IMG/VR virus record: IMGVR_UViG_3300048927_000359
Coordinates: 1 to 20,778 of that record
Direction: 5' to 3' (one strand)
Source: a virus
DNA length: 20,778 nt
In this document: positions 8,301 to 14,881 of the stretch, one piece after another
Layout of the letters: each line of letters starts with the position of its first letter
Numbering within the stretch: the stretch's first letter is position 1
Translations under genes and position numbers: made by a program
The notes under the pieces: generated by a model
What the model saw: the letters and a program-made list of their open reading frames with translations, nothing else
Databases searched by the model: none
What the model was told of the DNA's origin: nothing

Positions 8301-9973
8301 CTCTTTCGGTCGACCTCCCGGCCAGCGGTAGCAGCCGCAGCCGTTTCTTCCGTCAGGCTCTTCGCGACGGCGGCAGCGGCCGGGGAACCTTCAATCATGG
8401 CCCGCCAAGCAGCCTCAAGGCCGGTGGCGAACTCGTCCGCCGTGACTTTCCCTGCCTTGAATGCGGCATCGAGCCGTTCAGTTTCCTTGATGAAGGCCGA
8501 CGCCTGACCGACGTTGGAGAAGTTGCTGGCGGCTGCCACCATCTCGCCAATCGAGCCGGTGATCGTCTTGTAGTTAGCGTCGATTTCCTTCTGCAGGCGC
8601 AGGATCTCGCCGGACTGCTGCTGACGGTTCAGCTCGCGGAACTTCGAGATGGCTGCGTCCGCTGCGCCACCGAAGTCGATCAGCGCGCTTGCGGCTGTAT
8701 TGGTGTTGTCGCGGAACAGCAGCCAACCGGCCGCCGCGGTGGCCAACATGGTGATGATGCCAGCCGGGCCGCCCAGCATCGCCAGGGTTGATGCCCCTGC
8801 TCGGGCCATCCAGCTCGCGTTCGCCGCTGTTGCCTGGGCCTGCGCCTGGGCGAGGAGCAACGTTGCTTGGCGATGTTCCAACGTGGCAGCCGCTGCTTTC
8901 GCGCTGACCGAGACACTGCCGCCGATGGTCGCGGATCGACGCACCTCGGCCTGCGTATCGAGCACCGCCGCGCGTGTGCGCAGCTCCAACTGCTGTGCTG
9001 CAGCGAGGTTCTGCGCAGCAGCAGCCTTGTCTGCGGTGATTCCGGCATTGGCTGCGGCGACCCTCGCGAGCAAAGCCTTGGTCAACGGCCCTGCGGCGAC
9101 GGCGGCGCCGGCGACGGCAACGGTCTGCAAGTTGCTTCCGAGCACCGCAATTCCCGCTGCGAGCACCTGCGATGCGCCGGTGGCCTCATCAGCGCGGCCA
9201 ATCATGACTTGCAGGTTGTTGTTGAACAGGGTCGTGGCCTGGCCGACCGTTGCGCTCATTTTCCCGAAGGAATCGTCGACGGCGGCGGCCTGGCTTTGAA
9301 GCGCACCGATAACGTCCTTGGCAGTCAGCTTGCCTGCAGCCCCCAGTTCCCTGAGCTTGCCAATCGGTACGTTCAGGCCCTTCGCGATGGCCTGTGCAAG
9401 CGCTGGAGCCTGCTCCATCACGGAGTTCAGCTCTTCGCCTCGGAGGGTGCCAGAGGCAAAGGCTTGGCCGAGCTGCACCAACGCCGCATCGGCTCCGGCC
9501 GCAGTGGTCCCGCTGATCACCATCGTTTTGCTAATGGTCTCGACGACTCGGGCGAGATCAGCGCCGGACAGCTTCAGCACCTCTTGGTTCATGGCGATTC
9601 GCTGGTACAACTCGGCCGTCGCTCCGAGCGGCTGCCGGGCCGCAGCCGCGATACGGACAACCTCTGCCTGTGCAGCCGCGAACTCCGCTTGCCCCGCAGT
9701 CACGAGCCGAAGGCGGTTGTTCAGATTCGTCCACTCATCAGCCTTTCCGATTACAGCTTTTGCAGCCGCGAGCGCGGACGTGAGTCCGATAGCTTCGACA
9801 GCTACTCGGCGGAAGCCCTGAGCCACTTCATCAGCGCCGCGCCGCGCTGCAACCGACATAGACGCCTGGATGCTGGCCATATCACGTTGGACCACACGCG
9901 CCGCCTTGCCGGAATCTCGCTCGAAGGCCCCCGTTTTCAGCAAAAGATCGACGGTAAGGGTGTAGAGGCTCAT
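5396..9973 (-). CDS. Tail tape measure protein
   Basis: This 1525-aa protein runs inside the tail tube, fixes its length, and takes part in DNA passage at infection. The N-terminal 75-260 region matches the tape measure domain TIGR02675 (KADEWTNLNNRLRLVT, LYQRIAMNQEVL, LGQAFASGTLRGEELNSVMEQAPALAQAIA, TTLFNNNLQVMIGR). A hydrophobic segment lies at about 388-420 (ML-GGPAG-ITMLATAAAGWLLF), long Ala-rich coiled coil in the middle, a Gly/Ala/Ser-rich low-complexity stretch at about 910-1030, and more helices to the end. At roughly 0.15 nm per residue the tail would be about 230 nm, long for a lambda-type phage. The start has GGAG 8 nt upstream, placed directly behind a terminator T-run. The chaperone genes G/GT sit several genes upstream rather than next to it. 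Confidence 0.93.
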   Translation of the reverse strand: MSLYTLTVDLLLKTGAFERDSGKAARVVQRDMASIQASMSVAARRGADEVAQGFRRVAVEAIGLTSALAAAKAVIGKADEWTNLNNRLRLVTAGQAEFAAAQAEVVRIAAAARQPLGATAELYQRIAMNQEVLKLSGADLARVVETISKTMVISGTTAAGADAALVQLGQAFASGTLRGEELNSVMEQAPALAQAIAKGLNVPIGKLRELGAAGKLTAKDVIGALQSQAAAVDDSFGKMSATVGQATTLFNNNLQVMIGRADEATGASQVLAAGIAVLGSNLQTVAVAGAAVAAGPLTKALLARVAAANAGITADKAAAAQNLAAAQQLELRTRAAVLDTQAEVRRSATIGGSVSVSAKAAAATLEHRQATLLLAQAQAQATAANASWMARAGASTLAMLGGPAGIITMLATAAAGWLLFRDNTNTAASALIDFGGAADAAISKFRELNRQQQSGEILRLQKEIDANYKTITGSIGEMVAAASNFSNVGQASAFIKETERLDAAFKAGKVTADEFATGLEAAWRAMIEGSPAAAAVAKSLTEETAAAATAGREVDRKRSILEAFTGSSTQAKSATDALSGSFNALGDSAGAAGKRIASAMQSLPGQLARVGKGAADVAKLDVADWFKEAQAGGLDFSKRDDPKVKQYIEQGAQYIRLQTELAAAQKNFTESRTAASAAERAGAKDRKADAESIKRYQQQAEEAAGAMNGPLAEAMAKHLNNMAQYNELLEKGAVAQADANVLMAQSAMEYAKLATQVEKAMGAPEALIAAMDGELVMLGKVGRARELYRRQLMNERDMREELQKAVEAAGSKQALALAKGAGSYEQYERSMLDAADAAASLSLQVEEAAANVEAWANVVLHGVDGAADAMADFVASGLRDFNGLWDDLKDTAKQGLRDLARELLQQKLVIPIQTRIMDGISNWGSQGGGFSMDSLMGLFGGNGSAAGGQNVGNIAGLLAKGQGLFGAGAASSGAGAGNLMGFGNNIATFAGGGASAAGGSAAAGAGAAGSTAAAAVPIIGWIVAGMMKNAELFDQGWDIANGESWAGKIATAGAVGLADKGFRGLGFNDKTASILSGSSIHAKLFGRSAPKVTGQGLTGSYGFGGFDGQSYADIKAKGGMFRSDKKWTQYGSLDPGIDRTFDMAARQVRGATTDLAKQLGVDLSGQLAGVKVSLGKLQLSADSAEAKSQLEAYLGDMTDRLFTEAVKAAGFGGQLDGYFEASDVFSALSASIALAVGNADQLGRALNSMEIEKVNKAVDYFQDLASVAGTDLATQIEKVSGLLGNYASLMADISTQLLTGDLTQYQSQALTIERTYRQQVKAANDYAKALGLSGARAEDLAKIEALRATNMGKLQAQIDADKKAMRYGLDTSDLSPLTDQEKLQKTMQELERAVAGGDTSAAQAAAQAALGFGRNLYASGQDYSGLYGQVTGLIDSMKVGNLDTEDGTSMGQLADAIEALPDNFSRAVFDLVVEGKGQAETNAALQQSNALLAEQNQLIRDLLSVTTTGVRTSSSSAMRTALNAR

Positions 9974-9982
9974 GGATACTCC

Positions 9983-10012
9983 AAAAAAAAGGCCCGCATA
10001 AAGCGGGCCTTT
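9983..10012 (-). terminator. Rho-independent terminator directly before the tape measure gene
   Basis: On the minus strand AAAGGCCCGC and GCGGGCCTTT form a 10-bp stem (10012-10003 with 9997-9988) with loop TTTAT, followed by a run of eight T (9990-9983, which overlaps the last stem bases). The T-run is followed at once by GGAG, the ribosome site of the tape measure gene. It would end transcription from the membrane-protein gene and block the distal tail genes unless it is read through. The 68 bp between this hairpin and the stop of the membrane-protein gene contain no convincing promoter (TTGAGG with TAATAG at 15 bp is the best, and is poor). Confidence 0.85.
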
Positions 10013-10080
10013 GGATCTACTTTGCTATTAGGAAGCAGATGCCACCCTCAAGCTTCTTTTCGACGAATCACATCGCACGA

Positions 10081-10800
10081 TCAATGACAAACATCCCATA
10101 TGTACTGAGACAGCCATAGAAGGAACGCAACGCTAGCCTGCCACAAAGCCCAGCAGAAAATGCCCTCATTAATGGCGAATCCGCCCGAAGCGAGTAGCGC
10201 CACGTAGCCCTGCACGAGTCCATCCAAAGCGAACGGAAGGGTGAGTAAAGAGCTGAACGTTATGACAACTACAAGCAGAACCAATGCGCCTCCAGTGAGT
10301 AGCACACTTCCCCATCCTGCATTGGAACTCCAAGGCTCATGCAGCTTCACGATCATTCTAGAGAGCCAAAGCGCGAAGACTAAAAAGACACCCGGCACAA
10401 CAATTTGGACTGACGCCACGATGCCCCCCGCGCTCTCAAGAATGGGTTTAAACGTCACGACCCCCACTGCGACTAGGGCTACCGCATACTCGCCGCATAG
10501 CCGAAATGTGGGTAGAAACCACTTTTTGGCTCTGGTTCTGCGATCGAGCTTGTGGTTGAACAACAGAGAAAAGAGGCTGATCGCAGTTGCAAGGCTTAGA
10601 AAGATCAACGAGAGCAACAAGAGAGGAAATGATGAGAGTCCTGACACTGCCCCCTCCCCCAAGTTCTGATGTCCCGTATTGAAGAAGAAAACACCAATTG
10701 TGCAAACCGTCATGATCAAGCTTCCGAGCCATGGCAGTTTCCAATCGAATACCAGGTCTAATGTACGCAGCGGCACCTCAGGACCAACCGGGTCACTCAT
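10081..10800 (-). CDS. Multi-pass membrane protein, probable moron inserted in the tail operon
   Basis: This 239-aa protein has five to seven predicted membrane segments, at about 22-41, 57-82, 103-120, 127-150, 163-187 and 213-234, with a possible one at 193-211. A basic loop follows the second (NHKLDRRTRAKK, 82-93). I recognise no family. GC is about 45-52% in two 60-base lines I counted (27/60 at 10561-10620, 31/60 at 10261-10320), against 46/60 in a line of the neighbouring gene (11041-11100). The start has AGGG 7 nt upstream. The gene lies between tail genes and is followed by a strong terminator, the layout described for phage morons. It does not look like a tail component; an inner-membrane role such as superinfection exclusion, defence or a fitness function is plausible but unproven. 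A holin is less likely, given the length, the number of segments and the position. Confidence 0.75.
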   Translation of the reverse strand: MSDPVGPEVPLRTLDLVFDWKLPWLGSLIMTVCTIGVFFFNTGHQNLGEGAVSGLSSFPLLLLSLIFLSLATAISLFSLLFNHKLDRRTRAKKWFLPTFRLCGEYAVALVAVGVVTFKPILESAGGIVASVQIVVPGVFLVFALWLSRMIVKLHEPWSSNAGWGSVLLTGGALVLLVVVITFSSLLTLPFALDGLVQGYVALLASGGFAINEGIFCWALWQASVAFLLWLSQYIWDVCH

Positions 10801-10828
10801 CTCTTTTCCCTAGCGTAGTGGTTGGTGA

Positions 10829-10858
10829 TCATCATGACCTATCCAGGAATCTCTTCAA
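10829..10858 (-). promoter_or_regulatory. Weak candidate promoter for the membrane-protein gene
   Basis: On the minus strand TTGAAG (10858-10853) and TGATGA (10834-10829) are separated by 18 bp and lie about 28 bp before the ATG, overlapping the end of the preceding gene. The -35 box is fair and the -10 box poor. I list it because a moron would be expected to carry its own promoter; the gene could equally be read from the tail operon. Confidence 0.2.
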
Positions 10859-11597
10859 ACTCCAGGGTGCCTCGAAAGTACTGCCTGCTGATGTTCTCCA
10901 CCGTGGGCAATTGGGTGGCGTAGCCATACAGCGCGGTGCGCGCGGCCAGCACGGGGTCGAATGCCTTGGTCATCATGTCCCGGTACTGCGGCACCACGCA
11001 GCCACGCCGGCGGCCGGAGAGTGCGACCCCCACCGTCTCCCAGTCGGTGCCGGCCAATCCCCCCTTGCGGGCCACCTCGGTCGGCCGCCCGCTGAGCGTG
11101 GCGGTCAGCTTCCGATATGTCGGGCCCGGCACCGTGTTGACCTGGCTGCCTTTGGTTCTGTTGTGCAGGCTGCTGTCGAAGCGTGCCACCGCCCAACCGT
11201 CGGTGATCCCCACTTCCACCGCGCTGAACACTGCGATCTCGCCCACCTCCACGTTGGTCACGACGGTGGCGATGGTGACCGCCACGGCGCTGACCAGCGC
11301 ATTGCCCGTGGGGAACAGCCAGGCGCACACGCTGCCGTCAGGCAGCCGAATGGTCGTGGCGCTGGCGCCGGCGGCCGTCACCAGTACGCCCGGCGGCACG
11401 TTCAGCCCCAGGACCGCAATGATGCCCGGCACAATGGCCTCGGCCAGGGTGATGTTGATGGCCAGCGCTCCGGTTCGCGTGATGCGTGCCCGACGCGCCG
11501 GCCGGCCATCGAACAGCGCGGCGCCCCCATCGTCGGTGAGCCAGGCGCCGCCGACCAGGGCGACCGACGCCGGTGGAATTCCATAACCAATCAGCAC
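10839..11597 (-). CDS. Unrecognised 252-aa tail-region protein
   Basis: I recognise no family. The protein is rich in Ala, Val and Thr, appears beta-rich, and ends in an aromatic, acidic stretch (NISRQYFRGTLEFEEIPG). A basic segment GRRRGCVVPQYR lies at about 200-212. There is no signal peptide, and the hydrophobic runs (for example GIIAVLGLNVPPGVLVTAAGA) are broken by Pro and Gly and do not look like membrane helices. The GTG start at 11597 lies 5 bp after the stop of the 655-aa gene and has GGGGTG just before it. No in-frame ATG gives a better start. Tight coupling to the 655-aa gene and matching high GC argue that both serve the same tail structure, perhaps the tip or baseplate. Confidence 0.6.
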   Translation of the reverse strand: MLIGYGIPPASVALVGGAWLTDDGGAALFDGRPARRARITRTGALAINITLAEAIVPGIIAVLGLNVPPGVLVTAAGASATTIRLPDGSVCAWLFPTGNALVSAVAVTIATVVTNVEVGEIAVFSAVEVGITDGWAVARFDSSLHNRTKGSQVNTVPGPTYRKLTATLSGRPTEVARKGGLAGTDWETVGVALSGRRRGCVVPQYRDMMTKAFDPVLAARTALYGYATQLPTVENISRQYFRGTLEFEEIPG

Positions 11598-11601
11598 CGC
11601 A

Positions 11602-13569
11602 TCACCCCCACACCGTCAGCACCACGTCCCCCGTGGCAGGGTTGCGCTCGACGCGCCGGACCAGCACCGGCTTGCCGTCTTGCAGGTCATATCGCTTGTA
11701 CGTCAGCCGGCCTACCTGACCCGGCTGCGGCGCCAGGTCCTGGTCGCCGCGAATGCTGACGCGATAGAAGAACCGCTGCGTGCGGTAGATCGACACGACG
11801 CGCTCTATTTCCGCCTGGGCATCCCCGGCATCCCAGAACAGAGAGATCACCGGATCGGCCGAATCGGCCCTCCGGTAGTGCGGGTGCAGCGGCGCACCGC
11901 CGTACACCTGAGCGCGGAACAGCCCGGACAGCTCGTCGCGGCGCGCCTGCGGCACGTCCACCACGTCGGTGATCATGTCCGACGCGGCCAGCGCCTGCGC
12001 GTTGGGCCGGTAGGACATGCGGCGCGTCAGGTTCGGGGCATCGTCGGGCACCGCCAGAAGATCCTCGGCCAGGTCGTCCCCGCTCAGGTTGAACGCGGGC
12101 GGGCCGTCGAGCGTCTCGGGCGCGACGACGCGGGTGAACCGCAGGACCCCGTTCGGGTCCTGGTAGCACCCCACGCCATAGCTGGGCAGCATGGCGTTCA
12201 TGGCGTCGCGCCCGGTCACCGCGTTACCGGCGTAGTAGCCGATGCCGGCATAGCCTGTGGCCGCGTCAATGGCCGAGCAATCGGCCGCCGACCATGCGGC
12301 CTTGCCCAAGCGCCCCATCAGGTCCGCCATCGCCTGCCGCAGCTTGGCGGGCTGCTGGCCGGGCCCGACGCTCGACACATCGGCCACCACCGGCGTGACC
12401 GGCGGCGACTTCATCAGCAGCTGCTGGCCATCGGGCGACACCGTGAACGTGCCGGGCTCCATCAGGTCGGCGCGGTCCATGACGGCATCGGCGTAGATAG
12501 GGCCGTCGGCCACGAACATGGCCGTCGCATCCGAATTGGCACCCATGGCCGGCACGCTCGCCACTGCGCCGATCACCGCCGGCTGCGGCTTCCACGCCAG
12601 CGCGGGGATGTTGGGAAGGAACACGCCGCGATTGATGGTGGCATCCAGGTCGTCGTGGGCGTCCCGGAAATGGAAGGTCTTGCTGCCGTCGTCATTGATC
12701 TCGATCCGGTCCACCGTGAACCGGAACACGTCGGCAGCATCGGCCAGCATCCCGCCGAGCGCGCCGGCGCGGATCTGCACAGGCAGCCCGGCGCCGCCGC
12801 TGAGCGCCAGGTCATCCAGCAGCCCATCGGCATCCAGCACGACGCACTCGGACGCGCTGGTTTGGCTCACAGGGTCACCGCCCCAGGGCCAGAAGTTGAT
12901 CTCGCTGATAAGGCTCAAGCCATCGGCGAGCAACCCCTCGTAGCGGGCGTTGGCCGGGCTGTCACCGGGCGCGGTGAGCCAGTCCATGTCAGCCAAGCGG
13001 GTGATGCCCGACGCGGCGCCAGGGAGCCGCCAGCCCGCTTCTGCGGCGGCGCTGCGCGCTGCCCACTGGCCGGCGTTCACCGCCATGCACAGCCCATCTG
13101 CCTTGGTGGCGGAGAGCGTCCCGGCGAAGTGCAGTGGACCAGCCAGGTTGATCTCGCGCTGGTGCACCTGCGTGCCGTTGAGGTACAGCTGCAGCACGGT
13201 GGGGCTGCCGAAGGTCAGGCGCAGTCCCACCATGTCACCGTGCTTCGCCGACGGCAGCCCGCTGGCGATCGCGCCGTTGCCCTGAAGCACCCGCCCGGTG
13301 GCCAGCTCCCAGCCAATGCCCGCAGCGCTGGCCCCCGGGTGTGCTTCCAGCGGTGCGGCCGGCGAAACAACACCGACCATGGCGGCCAGTGCGTCGTCAC
13401 CCCAGACAGCGAACTCGACGCCGGCGGTGCCAGTGCTGAGCGCGAAGTCCGAGCGTGCCATGCGGCTCAGGTCGGCAGCCGCAGTGGTGGCCAGCGTCAG
13501 CCCGCCATCGCGCGCGGCCAGCAGCGGGCCGATGGGTTGCGCCGCAAAGCGCCCAAAAGTTTCAGCCAT
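11602..13569 (-). CDS. Large tail protein: SPRY-like N-terminus fused to a tail-hub-like C-terminus
   Basis: This 655-aa protein has two parts. Residues of about 40-172 resemble a SPRY/concanavalin-like fold: VEFAVWG, GIGWELATGRVLQG, GDMVGLRLTF, VLQLYLNGTQVHQ, and a closing MAVNAGQW. Residues of about 195-655 look like a hub-type tail protein: LPVQIRAGALGGML, a FRDAHDDLDATINRG segment, AWKPQPAVIGAV, a DGPIYADAVMDR segment, YYAGNAVTGRDAMNAMLPSYGVGCY, and a C-terminal GQVGRLTYKRY...NPATGDVVLTVWG that ends exactly at the stop. The start follows the GT frame by 3 bp with GGGA 8 nt before the ATG. It sits before the tape measure gene, whereas hub proteins of siphophages are usually encoded after it. 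The domain assignments come from pattern memory; the tail role is firm by context, the exact role is not. Confidence 0.65.
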   Translation of the reverse strand: MAETFGRFAAQPIGPLLAARDGGLTLATTAAADLSRMARSDFALSTGTAGVEFAVWGDDALAAMVGVVSPAAPLEAHPGASAAGIGWELATGRVLQGNGAIASGLPSAKHGDMVGLRLTFGSPTVLQLYLNGTQVHQREINLAGPLHFAGTLSATKADGLCMAVNAGQWAARSAAAEAGWRLPGAASGITRLADMDWLTAPGDSPANARYEGLLADGLSLISEINFWPWGGDPVSQTSASECVVLDADGLLDDLALSGGAGLPVQIRAGALGGMLADAADVFRFTVDRIEINDDGSKTFHFRDAHDDLDATINRGVFLPNIPALAWKPQPAVIGAVASVPAMGANSDATAMFVADGPIYADAVMDRADLMEPGTFTVSPDGQQLLMKSPPVTPVVADVSSVGPGQQPAKLRQAMADLMGRLGKAAWSAADCSAIDAATGYAGIGYYAGNAVTGRDAMNAMLPSYGVGCYQDPNGVLRFTRVVAPETLDGPPAFNLSGDDLAEDLLAVPDDAPNLTRRMSYRPNAQALAASDMITDVVDVPQARRDELSGLFRAQVYGGAPLHPHYRRADSADPVISLFWDAGDAQAEIERVVSIYRTQRFFYRVSIRGDQDLAPQPGQVGRLTYKRYDLQDGKPVLVRRVERNPATGDVVLTVWG

Positions 13570-13572
13570 GGG

Positions 13573-14243
13573 TCATCCCAAATTGTCGAACCAGTCTTGG
13601 GCCTCGTCCTCATCCGACCGGGGCACCAACACGTCCATGAATTGCTGCATGCCGCGCTTGGTGCCGGCTTGGCTGTGCGCGGCGGTGGTGAAGGCAACGA
13701 AGGCGGCCGGCTTGATGTGCAGACTTACCGGATCGATGGGGTTCCGTTTGTGGAACTCCCACCATTCCAGATACTCACGGCGCGACATGGTCGCCCGCAG
13801 CTCGGACACCGTGCGGTGCAGGTGACCGGCCAGGACGTGCCAGAACCAGACCTCGCCGCGCTGCCTTAGACGTTTCCCGCCTCGGCCTGGGCTTCCTTGG
13901 CCTCGCCACCAAACCCGGAGTGCTTCAGCGCCACCTGCTGCAGTTCGGCCGCGAACAGCGGCTTGAGTTGGGCGGCCTGCGCTACGGTCAGCACGGGCTT
14001 ACCGTTTTCGTCGCAGATGGTGGCGGCGATCAGCTTCGCGCGGTCGTTCTCCTGGTACAGCTTGCGGAACTCCACATCGGGAAGTTCCCGCACGTGGAAC
14101 TGCGCCTTGTCGCCGTTCGGGAGGGTGACGGTATCAGCGTGCACGTCCTTGGACGCAAACATGCCCAGGCTGGTGAAAGCCTGCAGCACGGTCTGCGCGG
14201 GAGCGAGGGTTTCGAGCGGGAGGGTTTCGTTGGTCTTGCTCAT
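13573..14243 (-). CDS. Tail assembly chaperone GT, made by programmed -1 frameshift
   Basis: Ribosomes that slip -1 on GGGAAAC at codons 123-124 of the G frame continue from base 13872 for 99 more codons to the TGA at 13573. This gives a 223-aa fusion with no stop in the joined frame. The added part begins RLRQRGEVWFWHVLAGHL and continues through RTVSELRATMSRREYLEWWEF, which resembles the T domain of phage tail chaperones (DUF4035-like, with the typical Met-Ser-x-x-E-x-x-E-W motif). In lambda, G and GT keep the tape measure protein soluble and recruit tail tube protein. The GTG at 13809 could be taken as a separate 78-aa start, but it would cut the T domain in half. Coordinates span both frames; the shift re-reads base 13872. 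Confidence 0.85.
13866..14243 (-). CDS. Tail assembly chaperone G (short product)
   Basis: The unshifted product has 125 aa and ends AEAGNV. It lies between the tail tube gene and the later tail genes, as lambda G does, and has the expected small, helical, acidic character, including LPNGDKAQFHVRELPDVEFRKLYQ at about 43-66. The ATG has TTAGGAA 8 nt upstream. Most ribosomes should stop here, making an excess of G over GT. Upstream (14244-14327) there is a small GCGGG-AAAC-CCCGC hairpin (14309-14296) but no gene. Confidence 0.85.
   Translation of the reverse strand: MSKTNETLPLETLAPAQTVLQAFTSLGMFASKDVHADTVTLPNGDKAQFHVRELPDVEFRKLYQENDRAKLIAATICDENGKPVLTVAQAAQLKPLFAAELQQVALKHSGFGGEAKEAQAEAGNV
13872..13878 (-). 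promoter_or_regulatory. -1 frameshift slippery heptamer GGGAAAC
   Basis: On the mRNA the G frame reads GCG GGA AAC GTC TAA, so the heptamer is G GGA AAC, a canonical X XXY YYZ site; lambda uses GGGAAAG in the same place. The 0-frame stop follows one codon later. SD-like AAGGAAG lies about 13 nt upstream and might help slippage. I could not identify a clear downstream stem or pseudoknot by eye. Confidence 0.85.
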
Positions 14244-14327
14244 TGGCCGTTTCCTAAGATGGTGGCTGGGCGTGCAGGCCGCGCACGGCTAACACGCGGG
14301 GTTTCCCGCACGCCTGGCCGAAGGTAG

Positions 14328-14349
14328 ACGGCCCGCCGAAGCGGGCCGT
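14328..14349 (-). terminator. C(UUCG)G hairpin after the tail tube gene, without a T-run
   Basis: On the minus strand ACGGCCCGC-TTCG-GCGGGCCGT forms a perfect 9-bp stem closed by the very stable C(UUCG)G tetraloop, 18 bp after the tail tube stop. No T-run follows (CTACC), so it may be a partial terminator or an RNA-end protector rather than a strong stop. Seven of its stem pairs, GGCCCGC with GCGGGCC, are the same as in the terminator before the tape measure gene. Confidence 0.55.
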
Positions 14350-14367
14350 AAAGCGCCGTTGTGCCGA

Positions 14368-14841
14368 TCAGGGCGCCGGGCGGTGGGTCGTGACCGCACC
14401 GGAGCCGCGGATGGTCATCGTTCCCTTCCAGACGTCGTTATCGGCGACCTGGACCGCGAAGTTCTGCACGAACCCGTTGAACTGCTTGCACAGCACGGTG
14501 TCGGGCGGGGTGATGACGCCGTCAACGGCGATGGGCTTCGGCACGCCGGCCACTTCGGACAACGGTGCAGTCACCAGGAAGTTCACGACTTCGCCCGTTT
14601 CGTGGAGGCGCTCCAAGGCCTCGGAGTCGATCGAGTCGTAGATCACCTCGATGGTGGTGCTGCCGGTGGCCTTGCGGCCCGCCACGAACTGGTCCCAGTC
14701 GTCGTCGAAGTCGGAGATATCGATCTCCGAGGCCTGGCCATCAGGGAAGCCGACGGAGCGAACGCGGGTCACCTTGATGACCTCGGCGTCGCCGATGGCG
14801 ATGAAAAGTTGGGTATGTTTGGACTTGAGCACCTGGCCCAT
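14368..14841 (-). CDS. Major tail tube protein
   Basis: This 157-aa protein has the size and layout of siphophage tail tube proteins: an N-terminal strand pair (HTQLFIAIGD), an acidic loop EIDISDFDDDWDQFVAGRKATGSTTIEVIYD at about 39-69, a loop region, and a C-terminal NDVWKGTMTIRGSGAV typical of the tube fold. It polymerises around the tape measure protein. I chose the ATG at 14841 rather than the one at 14883 because AGAGG lies 9 nt upstream, and the longer reading would add 14 residues without a ribosome site and overlap a hairpin. The gene stands apart from its neighbours, with a terminator before it and a hairpin after it, which may allow higher output of this abundant protein. Confidence 0.85.
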   Translation of the reverse strand: MGQVLKSKHTQLFIAIGDAEVIKVTRVRSVGFPDGQASEIDISDFDDDWDQFVAGRKATGSTTIEVIYDSIDSEALERLHETGEVVNFLVTAPLSEVAGVPKPIAVDGVITPPDTVLCKQFNGFVQNFAVQVADNDVWKGTMTIRGSGAVTTHRPAP

Positions 14842-14864
14842 TGCGCTGTACCTCTTGGAGTGAA

Positions 14865-14879
14865 GCCCGGTCGCCGGGC
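14865..14879 (-). other. Leader hairpin just before the tail tube ribosome site
   Basis: On the minus strand GCCCGG-CGA-CCGGGC (14879-14865) lies between the T-run of the upstream terminator and the AGAGG ribosome site of the tail tube gene. A 5' hairpin here could stabilise the tube mRNA or keep the ribosome site free. Its function is inferred. Confidence 0.4.
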
Positions 14880-14881
14880 AC

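Noticed and set aside
13573-13809. Stand-alone 78-aa gene starting at GTG 13809
   Set aside because: The in-frame upstream part contains the start of the T domain and leads straight to the slippery heptamer, so the frameshift product explains it better.
11680-13869. 729-codon open frame on the plus strand
   Set aside because: It lies fully antisense to the 655-aa tail gene and the GT region, is rich in Arg, His, Gly and Val as GC-rich shadow frames are, and has no family features.
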